A DNA stretch of 64,000 nucleotides from Boletus sp. NGJ (lineage: Eukaryota; Basidiomycota; Agaricomycetes; Boletales; Boletaceae), in contig JAGTXK010000091.1 in assembly GCA_019096195.1 (NCBI GenBank), positions 744,001-808,000 of the forward strand. Reading direction: 5' to 3'. The notes under the pieces were generated by a model. The model saw only the letters and a program-made list of their open reading frames with translations, was not told the DNA's origin and made no database searches. This document shows positions 45,201-55,555 of the stretch, one piece after another (position 1 is the stretch's first letter; every line of letters starts with the position of its first letter). The position numbers were made by a program, and so were the translations under genes.

Positions 45201-47146
45201 CGTTCCCGGGTGTAATCGTGGGGTGGAGGTGGAGGGTGGTGTGATCCGGGGGCACCTGGTCCGGTCGTACTCGTGCTAGGAAGGGGTGGTACGCCTGCCC
45301 CGCCAATGTTCATCCCATGAGGAGATGGCATGCGGGAGTGTGTGTGACGTTCGCGGTCTCTCTCCCTCTCGCGAGGCGGCATCCCTGGACCGGTTTCCCC
45401 CTCGCGATGTAATCCAGCGACGCGGTCACGTTCACGCTGGATATGCGTCTCCCGCTCCCGCATGTCACGTTCTCGTTGTGACATTCCCTCCATCTCCCTA
45501 GACATGAGCTCATTCATCCTCTCCCTTTCCCTTTGCACGGAAATGTCCCGCTGACCTGGCGGAATCACGTCGTGTTCGCGTTGGGAATGGTCCCTCGAGG
45601 TTTCTCTTATCCGTTGGCGGTCTCGCTCTCTTGTATAAGCAGGGCGGTCATGATCGCGGTGGTATCCGTATTCGGGGTCGCGCGTCGGATCCAGGTCTTT
45701 CTCGCGTCCCAAGTCACGTGGACGACCACCCACGCTCATCATCCCCCGCTCCCGTTCGCGGGCTGGATCCCACTCGGGAGGATGGGTCTGGAATTGGCCC
45801 TGTCCGGGAAGTAGGGGTGGAGCTTGTCTGTGTGGATGGGAGAAGGGAGGTGGTGGATGTATGCGGTCCCTGTCGTGGTGAGGAAGCGGGGGGATGCGGT
45901 CTCGCTCGTTGGGAGGTTGTATGCGGTCATGTGGAGGAGGACCTATGGGCATGCGATGAGTTGATCCCGGAGGTGACTGCTGTACTTGGGCTGTTCGCAG
46001 GGGGGGAGGTGGCTGGGCAGGGGGAGCACGAGCGAGCGGAGACGCTCTATGCATGTGGTGTGGAGGGCGGTCGCGGTCGTGAGGAGAAGGAATTGGACGA
46101 TCATGGGGAGATGTGAGGGACCGCTCATGAGGAGATGCAAGGGAACGATCACGTGGAGATGGGAGGGCCCTTTCGCGCTCTCGCTCTCTGTCGAAAGGGC
46201 CACCCACGACGCGGTCTCTGGCTGCAAGACGGATGATTTCCATATCCTCGTGCTGACGTTCACGTTCACGTTCCCAATCCTTTTCTCTATCTCTCCCGGA
46301 TTTGAAACTGGTGCCAGGGCTGGTGTTGGGATGTGCTTGGGGCTGTGCCTGCACAGGAGGTCTGGCCATTTGTTCATCGGCAGTGCGGTTATCGAGGATG
46401 AGGACGCCGGCAGCAGTGGTCAACAAAGGCTTTGAAGGGGGGGAGTGGGCGGCTGTGGGGGTGAATGAACAAAGAAACAAGGGCGTGACGAAGCGGACGC
46501 ACCGATATTTGAAGGCGTCGAGCTACCGCTTGCATGTCCACGCTGTACGACAGGACTGCGGTCTAAAAGGGATGAGGGAAAAAAAAAGACGCGCCACGCC
46601 AAGCAAAGTGAATATGATCAGCGCCCATGCAGAGGGGGCAGTGGGAGGGGGAAGCCTACCTGAGCCGGGCATAGCCGGTTTGATCTGAGCTGGTTGCTGG
46701 TGGTGGGTCGTGCGATGGTGTGACGGCCCCAAATTGGAGACAGCGAGAGGGGAGGACCCCTGACGCGGTGCCGGAGGACCCCAGGAAGTGTGAGGGTGCA
46801 CGTGAGGTGGAGGCGCGGAGGGAGATGGATGTTGCAAGCTTGCCATGGCGGGGGTGGAATCGATTGGAGAGGGCTGGATCTGTGAAGGCGGACGCTGGCT
46901 ACGGTGCATCGGGGTCGGGTCGGGTCGAAAGGGGGGGTGGGACGGGTAGTATGGGCTGGGCTGGAGGGGATAGGGAGGTTGTGTGGGCTGTGAAGAATGG
47001 GTGTGTTGGTGTGACTGGGGGGAGACTGAGGCGGAGGGGAGCGATGCTGGTGTTGATTGGGACGGGGGCGGCGAGTCGTGTTGCAACGTAGCCGGCCGTC
47101 TCCGGTGCTGTGAGGGAGAGTCTTGGAGGAGATCAGAGACATTCAT
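42278..47146 (-). CDS. RXT3-like subunit of the Rpd3 histone deacetylase complex
   Basis: Five exons (47146-46660, 46562-46503, 46452-43313, 43256-42975, 42931-42278) give 1,540 residues, all in phase. Residues 1-180 are Pro/Ser/His/Gln rich. From about residue 195 to 880 the protein is dominated by Arg-Glu-Arg-Asp repeats (for example RERERERALPSPRDRSL and ERERLEILERERLEMLERV). The Rxt3 domain follows: VGLGTYVWPRTPFPYYFPEW, LTVLVPPSFLPP, RRVYTDDSDVIQCAVHAG, VVLALVP and CGWGWGHDGSAFEVICVDVV. In yeast Rxt3 belongs to Rpd3L, which deacetylates promoter histones. The C-terminal two exons are less conserved, with a KRRRLNVDF basic patch. The repeat length is far beyond what the domain needs. Confidence 0.86.
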
Positions 47147-47152
47147 GGTGGA

Positions 47153-47209
47153 CAGAAAAAAGAAAAAAGAAAAAAAGAAAAAAGAAAAGAAAAAAAAAAA
47201 GAAAGAGGA
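47153..47209 (+). repeat. A/G tract in the RXT3 5' leader
   Basis: Almost pure A with single G at intervals of 4-10 bases, starting 7 bases before the RXT3-like ATG on the opposite strand. On the transcript strand this is a T/C tract. The remaining bases to 47595 hold the shared promoter of the RXT3-like and epoxide hydrolase genes; no further feature seen. Confidence 0.8.
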
Positions 47210-47595
47210 TGGCGAGGTCGTTCGAAGATGAGAGTGGAAAGAAGAGGAACTAAAAGTGTGAGTAAAAGGAAAGGCTGCGAGCAAAAATCAGGTTCATTTC
47301 AATTAGATTCACATCTCACGATCGAGATCTGCATCCCCACGTGGTTAGATCGAGATCAAAAGGCACTGGTGATCGCCCAATTAGGACACTACCTGCAACT
47401 TCACGCATAAGCTGCGCATTACTCGCCTCCCTCTCCGCCGTACTTTCATCGCCGTCACACTAGATACGTCACCATCACCTAATATGGATACTCTTCCCCA
47501 TTCCCTGTTTTGCCGCTTCGCCCGGAAACGCCCCGGAGAACGCCGCCGCATCGTGGGACTCTCCTGCCACAATCACTTCTTGTTCCACGTACACC

Positions 47596-49163
47596 ATGAC
47601 CGAAGTGCCATTCACGATATCCGTCGCTGACGACAAGCTCGATCTGCTCCGCAGAAAACTCGAACTCGCTACGTTCCCCGACGAGCTCGACGACGCAGCC
47701 TGGAAATACGGCGTACCTCTCGCCGACATCAAGAGGCTAATCGGACGATGGAAGAGCGGCTACGACTGGCGCAAACATGAAAAGGAACTCAACGACGAGC
47801 TACCCATGTTCACGCGAGACATCGACGTCGACAACTTTGGGACGCTCAACATCCACTACGTGCACAAAAAGAGCACCGTCACGGATGCGATTCCCTTGCT
47901 CTATTGCCATGGGTGTATGTATGCGTTGTTAACCCGTGTTCGAGTCTCTCAACGGACCACCTAGGGCCCGGATCTTTCCACGAGGCCCGCAAGTTACTGC
48001 CTCTTTTGACCGCTTCGTCCCCCGATCACGCCAGCTTCCATGTAGTAGCACTCAGTTTACCTGGGTATGGGTTCTCCGAGGCTCCCCGAAAGCAAGGCTT
48101 CGCAATCGAACAGTATGCCGAGGTATGTTCTCGTCATAAATCGTGCGTCAGTCGTTCATTTCTACCCATAGGTTGCCCACAAATTGATGCTGTCATTGGG
48201 TTACGACAAGTATGGTAAGTTCACGTCACATCAAAGATCTTTCAACACCTGATCGTATTTTTGTAGTCACACAGGGCGGGGATTGGGGATACATTGTATG
48301 TCATCACGACTTTCTGTTACAGACTATTCACCTACATCAGATCACGCGCTACATGGCTGCGGAATATGGTGGAAAATACGTCAAGGCTTGGCACACAAAC
48401 ATGCTACTGTGAGCTCTATCCATTGCTTAATCAGTAACGACAACCAACAGAAATTTCAGTGGCTTCCCCCCCATCTCCCTTAAAGGAACCATTGTCGTTC
48501 CTCGTATTCTTAGCTACCCCTTGGACTGCAAAAGAGAAAGAGGGTCTGGCACGTACCCAATGGTTCCAGAAGCAAGGCAGCGGTTACCTTGCAGAACAAA
48601 GCACCCAACCCCAGACCCTTGGTTACTCGTTGGTAGACAGTCCCGTCGGGCTGCTCGCTTGGATCTACGAAAAACTGCACAATTGGACAGACAACTATCC
48701 TTGGGAAGATGACGAAAGTGAGTCATGTAGTACAGGTCATGCTCAGTCACGAAGTTGACACTGGACAGTTCTCACCTGGATATCCATCTACTGGTTCTCG
48801 CGTGCTGGCCCGGCTGCCTCCCTCAGAATTTATTTCGAGTTTTTAAAAGGTCGATCGATTTCCGAGTCATCGGCGTCATTCCCGTCTCCGAAAATTCCAA
48901 TGGGTTTTTCGCTCTTTCCCAAGGAATTGCTTATCGTCCCAAAGGCGTACGTTTCTTTGCCCTCTTCACTGGTTTCCTCATGTATTTCTTGTTGCAGTTG
49001 GATTCGACGAGGCAATCGGGTCGTAGCTGAATTCGAACATGACGCGGGAGGACACTTCCCGGCGCACGAAAAGCCACACGATCTGGTGAACGATCTGCGC
49101 AAGATGTTTGGAAAGGGAGGCGGGGCCTATGGCGTTGTCCCCGAAAAGGACGGGTATGCTTGA
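47596..49163 (+). CDS. Epoxide hydrolase (alpha/beta hydrolase), one frame break
   Basis: Eight exons (47596-47914, 47965-48122, 48172-48214, 48267-48295, 48341-48408, 48451-48717, 48769-48946, 48998-49163). The N-terminal epoxide hydrolase domain (FTISVADDKLDLLRRKLELA) precedes the core: oxyanion loop HGWPGSF, nucleophile Asp in TQGGDWGYI, lid region with GYSLVDSPVGLLAWIYEKLH, and catalytic His in AGGHFPAHEKP. The enzyme adds water to epoxides; the soluble fungal type is cytosolic. The summed exons are 1,228 nt, one more than a multiple of three. The break maps to a run of seven C at 48466-48472: upstream the frame reads NFSGFPP, downstream SPLKEPLSF, and six C would keep one frame. This may be a real mutation or an assembly error. 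Confidence 0.87.
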
Positions 49164-49320
49164 ACGTTCCCCATTGCTCGACATCCACATCGCTGTCTGT
49201 TTGTAATATTATATCTATGAGCTGAGATACCAGATCTGATTTCTGCATGGTGGGGAACTACGTGATCCGACATATGAGATCGATACCACAGCCAGTACGA
49301 GATTGCCGAAAGCCCGGGGT

Positions 49321-50769
49321 TCATAACCACAGTCTCTTGAGTGGTTCCCGACTTTCAAGCCTGGTCTGAAAGCAGGTGTGCACGATGAGTATATTGTCAG
49401 TGGGTTGTTTCTTCCAGACTCTGTCCTCGCTCTCCTTTGTCTTGGTTGATTCATCCTTGGCCTTCAAACGGCGCAGGAGAAAGCAAACATAGTCTTTCCC
49501 TCCCTCGAGTTTACCAACCTCCTCCGGTTCCTCGGTTGCACGATAGTTCAGGATCCCAATCGCCCATTCGTCCTCTTCAATCCCAAGATCCTCGACGGAA
49601 ATCCGGATCTCAATCGGCATAAAGTCCGGACGATCACTACCGAGAGTATGACTGACAGCGAACTCGTAGTGGTCTGCTTTACCCGTGGATTGTAGATCTC
49701 CGATGGCGATCATCAACACCAAGTGTAAACCCCTGCGAGACAGGGTGAACGAGGTGTCTCCGTGGACCTTTGTTGTACTCTCGACGGGGAACCCGTCCGT
49801 GTGGATCTCCTGGTAACACTCGGGCGAGCGAGCGATGGCTTTCGTCCGGCCGTACGAGGACGGCGTTCCTGCCCATGCAAAGATCCCCCATTCATCGCAT
49901 CTCTGGATGATGACCTCCATCAATCGATAGAATGCCCAGTCACCCTCCCCGTAGGCGATCGAGAGGTTGACATCAAAGATACCGACGAGGCAATACGAGA
50001 TATCTTCGACGCGCGTCGTCTGCCGCTTGGATGCCCAGTACATCCTCTGCCGAATGTTCCTTGTCCCAGGTTCGAAAGAGGTGAGGTCGTCGAGGGGTAT
50101 GTTGGTGATGCGGGATACAAGGTTCATGAGAGAGAGGTCCTCCTTGTCGTTGGGTATATCGGAGAGCTTCTCCCAGTTTTTGCCATAAAACTTGATCATC
50201 TTGGGTGCGAGAAGCTCCTGCAGCGTCCATCCTCGCATAAACCACTCGTCGTCTTTCAACTCTGAGACGTTCAATGTCCCGGCAAGGTGGACGATGCAGA
50301 TGTGTGCCTGGCGATACCATCGAAACATGGACCTGATCGCCTCGTCGAGCTCTGCGCTGCTGCTCTTATTGATGCAGCACGTATCAGACCATGCCAGCTT
50401 ACACCCAAACTGCTCGGCTTTCCGGCAAAACTCCATAAGCTTCTCGAAGCCCTTCCCGGAGCCGTGGGGGTTCGACGACATCTCCTGGAACGAGGGCTCT
50501 CCTTCCTCGTACCATCTATGAGAGAGGATGGCGTACTTGAGAAGCCTTTTGAGATCATCGTGGATAGCCTTCTTTTTCACCGACAAAGTATATTTCTCGT
50601 CGATGTGAAGCAGATCCTTTTTGAAGAGCGAGGAGATGGACGATCCTGAGATTACCTCGATGGTGAAGGAGTTTCCTGACGCGCGGATGTAAATCAAGTT
50701 ACGGGGCAAGTGGTTAAAGATGAATTCGTCAAAGATGGCCTGAAAGGTGTGTATGAACATGCGTTGCAT
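49321..50769 (-). CDS. HET-domain protein (heterokaryon incompatibility type)
   Basis: A single open frame of 482 residues. The HET domain starts near residue 80 (LKYAILSHRWYEEGEPSFQE) and contains the other two conserved blocks, KLAWSDTCCINKSSSAELDE with RSMFRWYRQAHICIVHL, and FMRGWTLQELLAPKMIKFYG. After it come VEDISYCLVGIFDVNLSIAY, typical of the HET-E/HET-D branch, and a beta-rich C-terminal region. There is no NACHT or WD-repeat part, so if related to HET-E it is a short form. HET domains trigger cell death upon non-self recognition in fungi; whether this one does is unknown. The start could also be the ATG at 50760. It sits between the epoxide hydrolase gene and the decayed copy of that gene. 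Confidence 0.85.
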   Translation of the reverse strand: MQRMFIHTFQAIFDEFIFNHLPRNLIYIRASGNSFTIEVISGSSISSLFKKDLLHIDEKYTLSVKKKAIHDDLKRLLKYAILSHRWYEEGEPSFQEMSSNPHGSGKGFEKLMEFCRKAEQFGCKLAWSDTCCINKSSSAELDEAIRSMFRWYRQAHICIVHLAGTLNVSELKDDEWFMRGWTLQELLAPKMIKFYGKNWEKLSDIPNDKEDLSLMNLVSRITNIPLDDLTSFEPGTRNIRQRMYWASKRQTTRVEDISYCLVGIFDVNLSIAYGEGDWAFYRLMEVIIQRCDEWGIFAWAGTPSSYGRTKAIARSPECYQEIHTDGFPVESTTKVHGDTSFTLSRRGLHLVLMIAIGDLQSTGKADHYEFAVSHTLGSDRPDFMPIEIRISVEDLGIEEDEWAIGILNYRATEEPEEVGKLEGGKDYVCFLLRRLKAKDESTKTKESEDRVWKKQPTDNILIVHTCFQTRLESREPLKRLWL

Positions 50770-51162
50770 TATCTCCCCGAGTCAGTAATTGTGCACTTGC
50801 CCGATTCTTGAACTGGAGCGATTGCGCGGGACTCATGCCACTGGATGCTAGCGCTCAGCTGGGGGTAAAATCGATGGGGAGATCGGTTCCGTTTGGGCGT
50901 AGGGCACTGCCTGTGACCTCATGTCCATTGATAATCACTGCAGCACACTTGGTTGCAATTAGTACTACGGATCTATACTCAATCAGTGTGTCTTGCCGCG
51001 AGAGAGAATCCGCAAACACAAAACCTCCTGATAGCAGCTTCGTTGGCATCGGACCAGAAAGTTACACGTTAACACTGGTCATGTGGCTGACATGGATGGC
51101 GACGTGTTGCTAAGGTCGGCCCCGCTCGGTGGGGTATGGCGCTCCGTTGCCGCCTGAGCATT
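50770..51162. other. Intergenic upstream of the HET gene
   Basis: Open frames on both strands (for example 50808-51113 plus) have no recognisable family and no spliced continuation. I cannot support a gene here. Confidence 0.4.
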
Positions 51163-51375
51163 GTGACGAATGCTATTCCCTTGCTCTTCTGCCACGGATG
51201 TAGTGGAAAGATTCCAATCGTCACCTTGTAGTTGGGTTGTCGTTGCCGGATTCGATGATGAGAGTGGGGGGCACTTTGCTTCGCCGCCAAAAGTATTTGC
51301 GGATGATCTGCATAGCATGTTGGAGGTGCCTACGGTGTTGTCCGAGCGTTTGTCTTTCCGTATTATGCATGTGTT
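51163..51375 (+). pseudogene. Remnant of an epoxide hydrolase gene
   Basis: The left part reads VTNAIPLLFCHG, matching VTDAIPLLYCHG of the gene at 47596. The right part reads VVVAGFDDESGGHF and FADDLHSML, matching VVAEFEHDAGGHF and LVNDLRKMF of the same gene's last exon. About 900 bases of the gene between these blocks are absent, and the two blocks are in different frames with a stop between them. It is therefore a small internal-deletion remnant of a second copy on the same strand. Confidence 0.65.
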
Positions 51376-51598
51376 TTGAACATCCCCCAAGCTTTGTGAA
51401 ATTTCCAAGTTCGCTCCGCCCCGCGACTGTCTCACGGACGTGGCAGAGCTTCGACTCATTGTGCGGGGATTCGACGCGGTCCATCTGGACCACTGCGCTG
51501 CTCTCTCATTTTTTCTTCTCTCATTTTTCGGTCCTCCCGGTTGTGCATGAATACAAACTAACTACCGGCCGCATTTCCGAATTCCTAATCCTCCTGCA

Positions 51599-52868
51599 AT
51601 GGACCCACCTCTGCTTGCCAATGTCGCCGCAACGATCGCCGTTCTAATACCAACCGTGAGTCTAGCCGTTCCCTTCTCTCTCGCACATTTATATGATGAG
51701 AACCCATTTCATCCTTGTTCTTCGAGCCACGAGTCGTCTCTCAGAGGCGCTGCGTCGTGGCGAAGACGACACACCACTGGGTTAAAGGGTGCTACCATGC
51801 ACCCCGGTCGTCTGACTTGTTCCCCACTCTTTCGAAACGTACCCACAACGCTCGCGTCTGATCAGTCCTAGTTTTACCTAGCCCTCGTCTTCCTCTCGCC
51901 ATCCCCCATCGTGACGCGGCCATCGGAGAAGACCTACCGCTCACACACGTCCCCAACGACACCCCTCCCGCTCCCCTCTCTCTCCGACAAAGGGTCGCTC
52001 GATCTGAGCGTCGTCATTCCAGCCTACAACGAAACGGCGCGTCTCCCCGCCATGCTCGACACCACCCTCGCACACCTCCGCGCCTCCACATCCACATCCA
52101 CCAAGGGACACCACCGACGCACACACGAACTCCTCATCGTCGACGACGGCTCCAAGGACGGCACGTCCGCGCTCGCGCTCAAACTCGCCGCTCAGAACCC
52201 CACGATCGACATCCGCGTCATCACGCTCGAGAAGAACCTCGGCAAAGGTGGGACGGTAAGACACGGGATGCTCCACGCGCGCGGTCACCGTCTCTTGATG
52301 GTCGACGCAGACGGCGCCAGTCGGTTTGAAGATTTGGAGGTGTTGTGGAAGGCGATGGACGCGTTGGCGCCAGAGAACGAGCCTGCGGTCGTCGTGGGCA
52401 GCAGAGCGCACCTCGTCAAGACGGAGGCGGTCGTCAAAGTATGTGTGGCCTCGTTGTTTCATGTCTGGTTGCCTTTATTGACGTACGTGTCGGCAGCGCT
52501 CGCTCGTTCGAAACATCCTCATGTACGGACTTCATACCATCCTCCGCATAGTCGGCGTTGGACATATCCGTGACACCCAATGCGGATTCAAGCTGTTCAC
52601 GCGGCGCGCTGCACAACAGATATTCCCCGCTCAGCACCTTGCAACGTGGATATTTGACGTCGAGCTTCTCTTGCTCGCCAAACAACTCGGCATTCCCGTT
52701 GCAGAGGTACCCGTCGAATGGCACGAAGTGGCAGGAAGCAAGCTCAATGTCGTCAAGGACTCGCTTCAGATGCTGCGAGATCTCCTGGTACTCAGAGGGA
52801 AACCAACTGGTAGGACGATGGAAAGTCACTCCTTTGCAATAAAAGGTGTACGAGATACCGTTAAGTAA
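51599..52868 (+). CDS. ALG5: Dolichyl-phosphate beta-glucosyltransferase
   Basis: Transfers glucose from UDP-glucose to dolichyl phosphate at the ER membrane, giving Dol-P-Glc for N-glycan assembly. Three exons (51599-51655, 51872-52438, 52497-52868) give 331 residues (yeast Alg5 334). The N-terminal membrane anchor is built over the first intron (AATIAVLIPT then FYLALVFLSPSPI). The GT2 fold follows: LSVVIPAYNETARLPAM, LLIVDDGSKDGTSALALKL, NLGKGGTVRHGMLHARG, the Asp-x-Asp site in LLMVDADGASRFEDL, and GHIRDTQCGFKLFTRRAA with VPVEWHEVAGSKLN near the end. The first intron (216 nt) is the longest of the clear introns in the window. Confidence 0.95.
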
Positions 52869-53080
52869 TTTAATGGATGCGACGTCGAGTGGAAAATTTT
52901 CGGTCCAAAAAAGAAAAAAAAACGGTCAAAACATTCACTCCATCTAGCATCCTCCACACCTTCTATCACTGTCAACATGCATCTCTCCTTGAGTAAATAA
53001 AAGAAAAGACCGTAATTTTACATACGTGCAACATTAATCTTAGATGTGGCAAATGGGTGTGGTTCGTGAAACAGCGTCTG

Positions 53081-55379
53081 TCAAAAGGGAATATTGGCAT
53101 TGATCTCGTCAAGTAACTCTTGAGCAATCTTGGCATTCGACACCTAGATCATGATCAGTCAAACGAACTGGGCTACGAAGCGCGTAGTGAGCATACCCGG
53201 AGATTATAGTGCACGGTTTTGTTATGTTCGATAACGCTGAACCGTAAATATCGCGGGTCTTGCGCCAGGAAACACTTCATTCCCTGGAATAGCGGTACAT
53301 TCAACAACAATGTGTAAACAGCTTCTTTTCGCATTACTAGAAAAGAATGCTCCACTTAGCACGCGAACGAGCTCTCGGGAAAGCACCAACCAAGGCGGGC
53401 TCCGCTTCCGTCCGCTCGGCGAACGTTGAGCCTCAGCTGGCCAACTCCCCGCTCTTTCCACTGATTTTGTGAACAAAGCGCATAGAGCTTGCCGCGAATA
53501 TGAAGAAGTGTTTCTTCTTCCTCTTCACCAGTGATCACTGAACACACTCAACATTTCGCACATGTATCAGGAGGATCTGAACTTGCCTTCTTGTTCCGTC
53601 AATTTCTCCTTCTCTTCTTCACTCTGTTCTTCATCGCCATCTTTGCTTGCCCGCAATCGTTCACCAAACGTCGATGGTGCGCGTTCACTTTCTTCCCTAT
53701 CCTCTTCTTCACCACTCCTACTCCCTTCTCTATTTCCGAGTACACTAAACGCCGACCTTTCCATGCGCTCCAACGAGCTCCCTGAAGAACCCCCGTTCGG
53801 TGACTCTGCTCTTGCACGCTTCGGATGTGGTGCCAAAAACGTATGCGCGCCTACACCTGCATACGTGGTAAACGCACTCGCATTCATACCCATCGTCCGT
53901 CGCGTCGGAGATTTGCTCCGTCCAAGTATGCTGCTCTTCCCATTATTATTTCCCAATGGTGATTTGGACCTTGCAGGCGAAAATGGAGAAGCGGATGCAA
54001 ACGGGGAAGCGGTCCCGGCAAACGCTTCGAATCCTGTCCGTTTGGTGGCGGTGCTTGGAGTGGTGGTTTGTTGTGAAGAAGTCTGAAATGGTGCAAACGC
54101 CGCGAATGACGATTGGCTAAATGGGGATGTAAAAGGGGCATGGATGGGTGTGGTATCAAGTGGCAATGAAATGAGCTTTGTAGACGAGGACGTAGCCAAT
54201 TTTTGATTGTTAGATGGAGCGCTCGAGAAGACATTCTGTCCTTTGACAGAGGCAAACGGGGACGCAGCAGAAGCGTACGACATGAACCCACCCTGCAAAG
54301 AATTGAGTGGACACGACATGGCGCCATAGAACAAGATACCCACGAGTTTCGGTGCGGGGGTCTCTGGGGCAGGAGCTGGCGCTGGCGGTGATCCTTCGTT
54401 TTGCTCGGGTGGCGGCGACGGTCGCTTCGAGACACGTGGATTATCATCCTTGTCTGCGTCGTCCCTAGGCCGCTTCGCGGTTTCGGTCGTCGACGAGATC
54501 GTCGACGGCCCACTGTCTGGCCCTGCACTGGTCGCACGGTCTGCTAGTTTACGTTTGAGGCCCTTATCGGGTTCGCCACCGTCCGACTCAGAGGCACTCC
54601 GGGTATGTGGGAGACTAGAAGCAATATCTCGCGCCTCCTCCGCCTCTTCGGTGGCATCTTCGACGGGAGCGAACGAGCTAGATGGTGCTGGCATAGATTG
54701 GAATGCGCAGACCACCCGTGTCGCTTCGGTGTTCCTTTGCGTCTCATCCGCATCCTGGGACGGCGCGATGTCCGGCTGCGCGCCGGGTGCAGTCTCTTGT
54801 TGAGAATCCAAACTCTGTTGCCACTTGATGTCTTCCACGCCTTGACTGATTTGCCGGACCTTGACATCGTGCAGTGGCGAGACGCTGAGCACAGGTGAAT
54901 GTGGGTGCGACGGGGTCCGAGAGCGCGACTGGCTCTGGGCGTCCAGTATGTCCTCTTCGAGTGTGGTGTCGAGATGTACCCGACCCTTCTTTGCAGGCGA
55001 TTTCACGTCGAGTGCGTGCTAGTATGGGAATTGGAAAGGGCGTGTTGGGGTTGAATTTACGTCAATGATGCGCCAAGGTGTAAGGGGAGACGAATACGTA
55101 CAGTACTGGTGGCAGTCCTGGGTGTAGCTGGCTCGAGAGAAACCTCTCGTTCCCGTTTTCCTGGAGAGGGTTTGTTCTGTTCGGATAGATGTACATATGT
55201 AGTTTGGAATCGGATGCACGATGAGTCAAGGTGGCCCGTTTTGATAAAGCAAGGCCGTACTGCAGCCGGATAAACGCACCTGTACAGTCGTTTGCGTCGG
55301 GCGAGGGGGACGGCGAGGGTGGACAGGGCTTGCGGTCGTTGCAGACGGTGGCCAGGGCCTCGTCGACGGTGTCAGCCAT
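53081..55379 (-). CDS. Ran-binding domain protein, RanBP3/Yrb2 type
   Basis: The C-terminal exons encode a Ran-binding domain: GEEEEETLLHIRGKLYALCS, WKERGVGQLRLNVRR, VMRKEAVYTLLLNVPLFQG and RYLRFSVIEHNKTVHYNLRV, ending NAKIAQELLDEINANIPF. Before it lies a long disordered part (exon about 55015-53570) with phospho-type Ser/Thr-Pro sites, a KRPRDD nuclear-type patch and GFEAFAG/SPFAS repeats typical of fungal Yrb2-like proteins. Yrb2/RanBP3 helps Crm1-dependent nuclear export and stays nuclear. The first exon starts at 55379 (MADTVDEALATVCNDRKPC). The join between exons 1 and 2 does not close in frame with the strongest donor, so that end is provisional. Confidence 0.8.
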
Positions 55380-55555
55380 TGTGCGCCTGTGGTCTGTGCG
55401 CTGTGAATGTTGTGGTGTTCTTGGAAAGCGGGAACAACAGGCGCAGCTGACAGGCAGGGGAATGCACTCGGCACAACCCGATTACAACAAAAAGAGCCGG
55501 TCAAGATTCTCATTTCGAGCCACTTGCGTACAAAATAATGATACAAGTCTACGTC

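Noticed and set aside
44369-45215. Several Arg/Ser-rich plus-strand frames and an apparent tandem repeat that could be taken for a CRISPR-like or satellite array
   Set aside because: They mirror the RERD repeat of the RXT3-like exon. The units vary in length and sequence and there are no regular spacers.
50808-51113. 101-codon plus-strand frame upstream of the epoxide hydrolase remnant
   Set aside because: Not similar to any part of the epoxide hydrolase or any family I know; no splice partners found.
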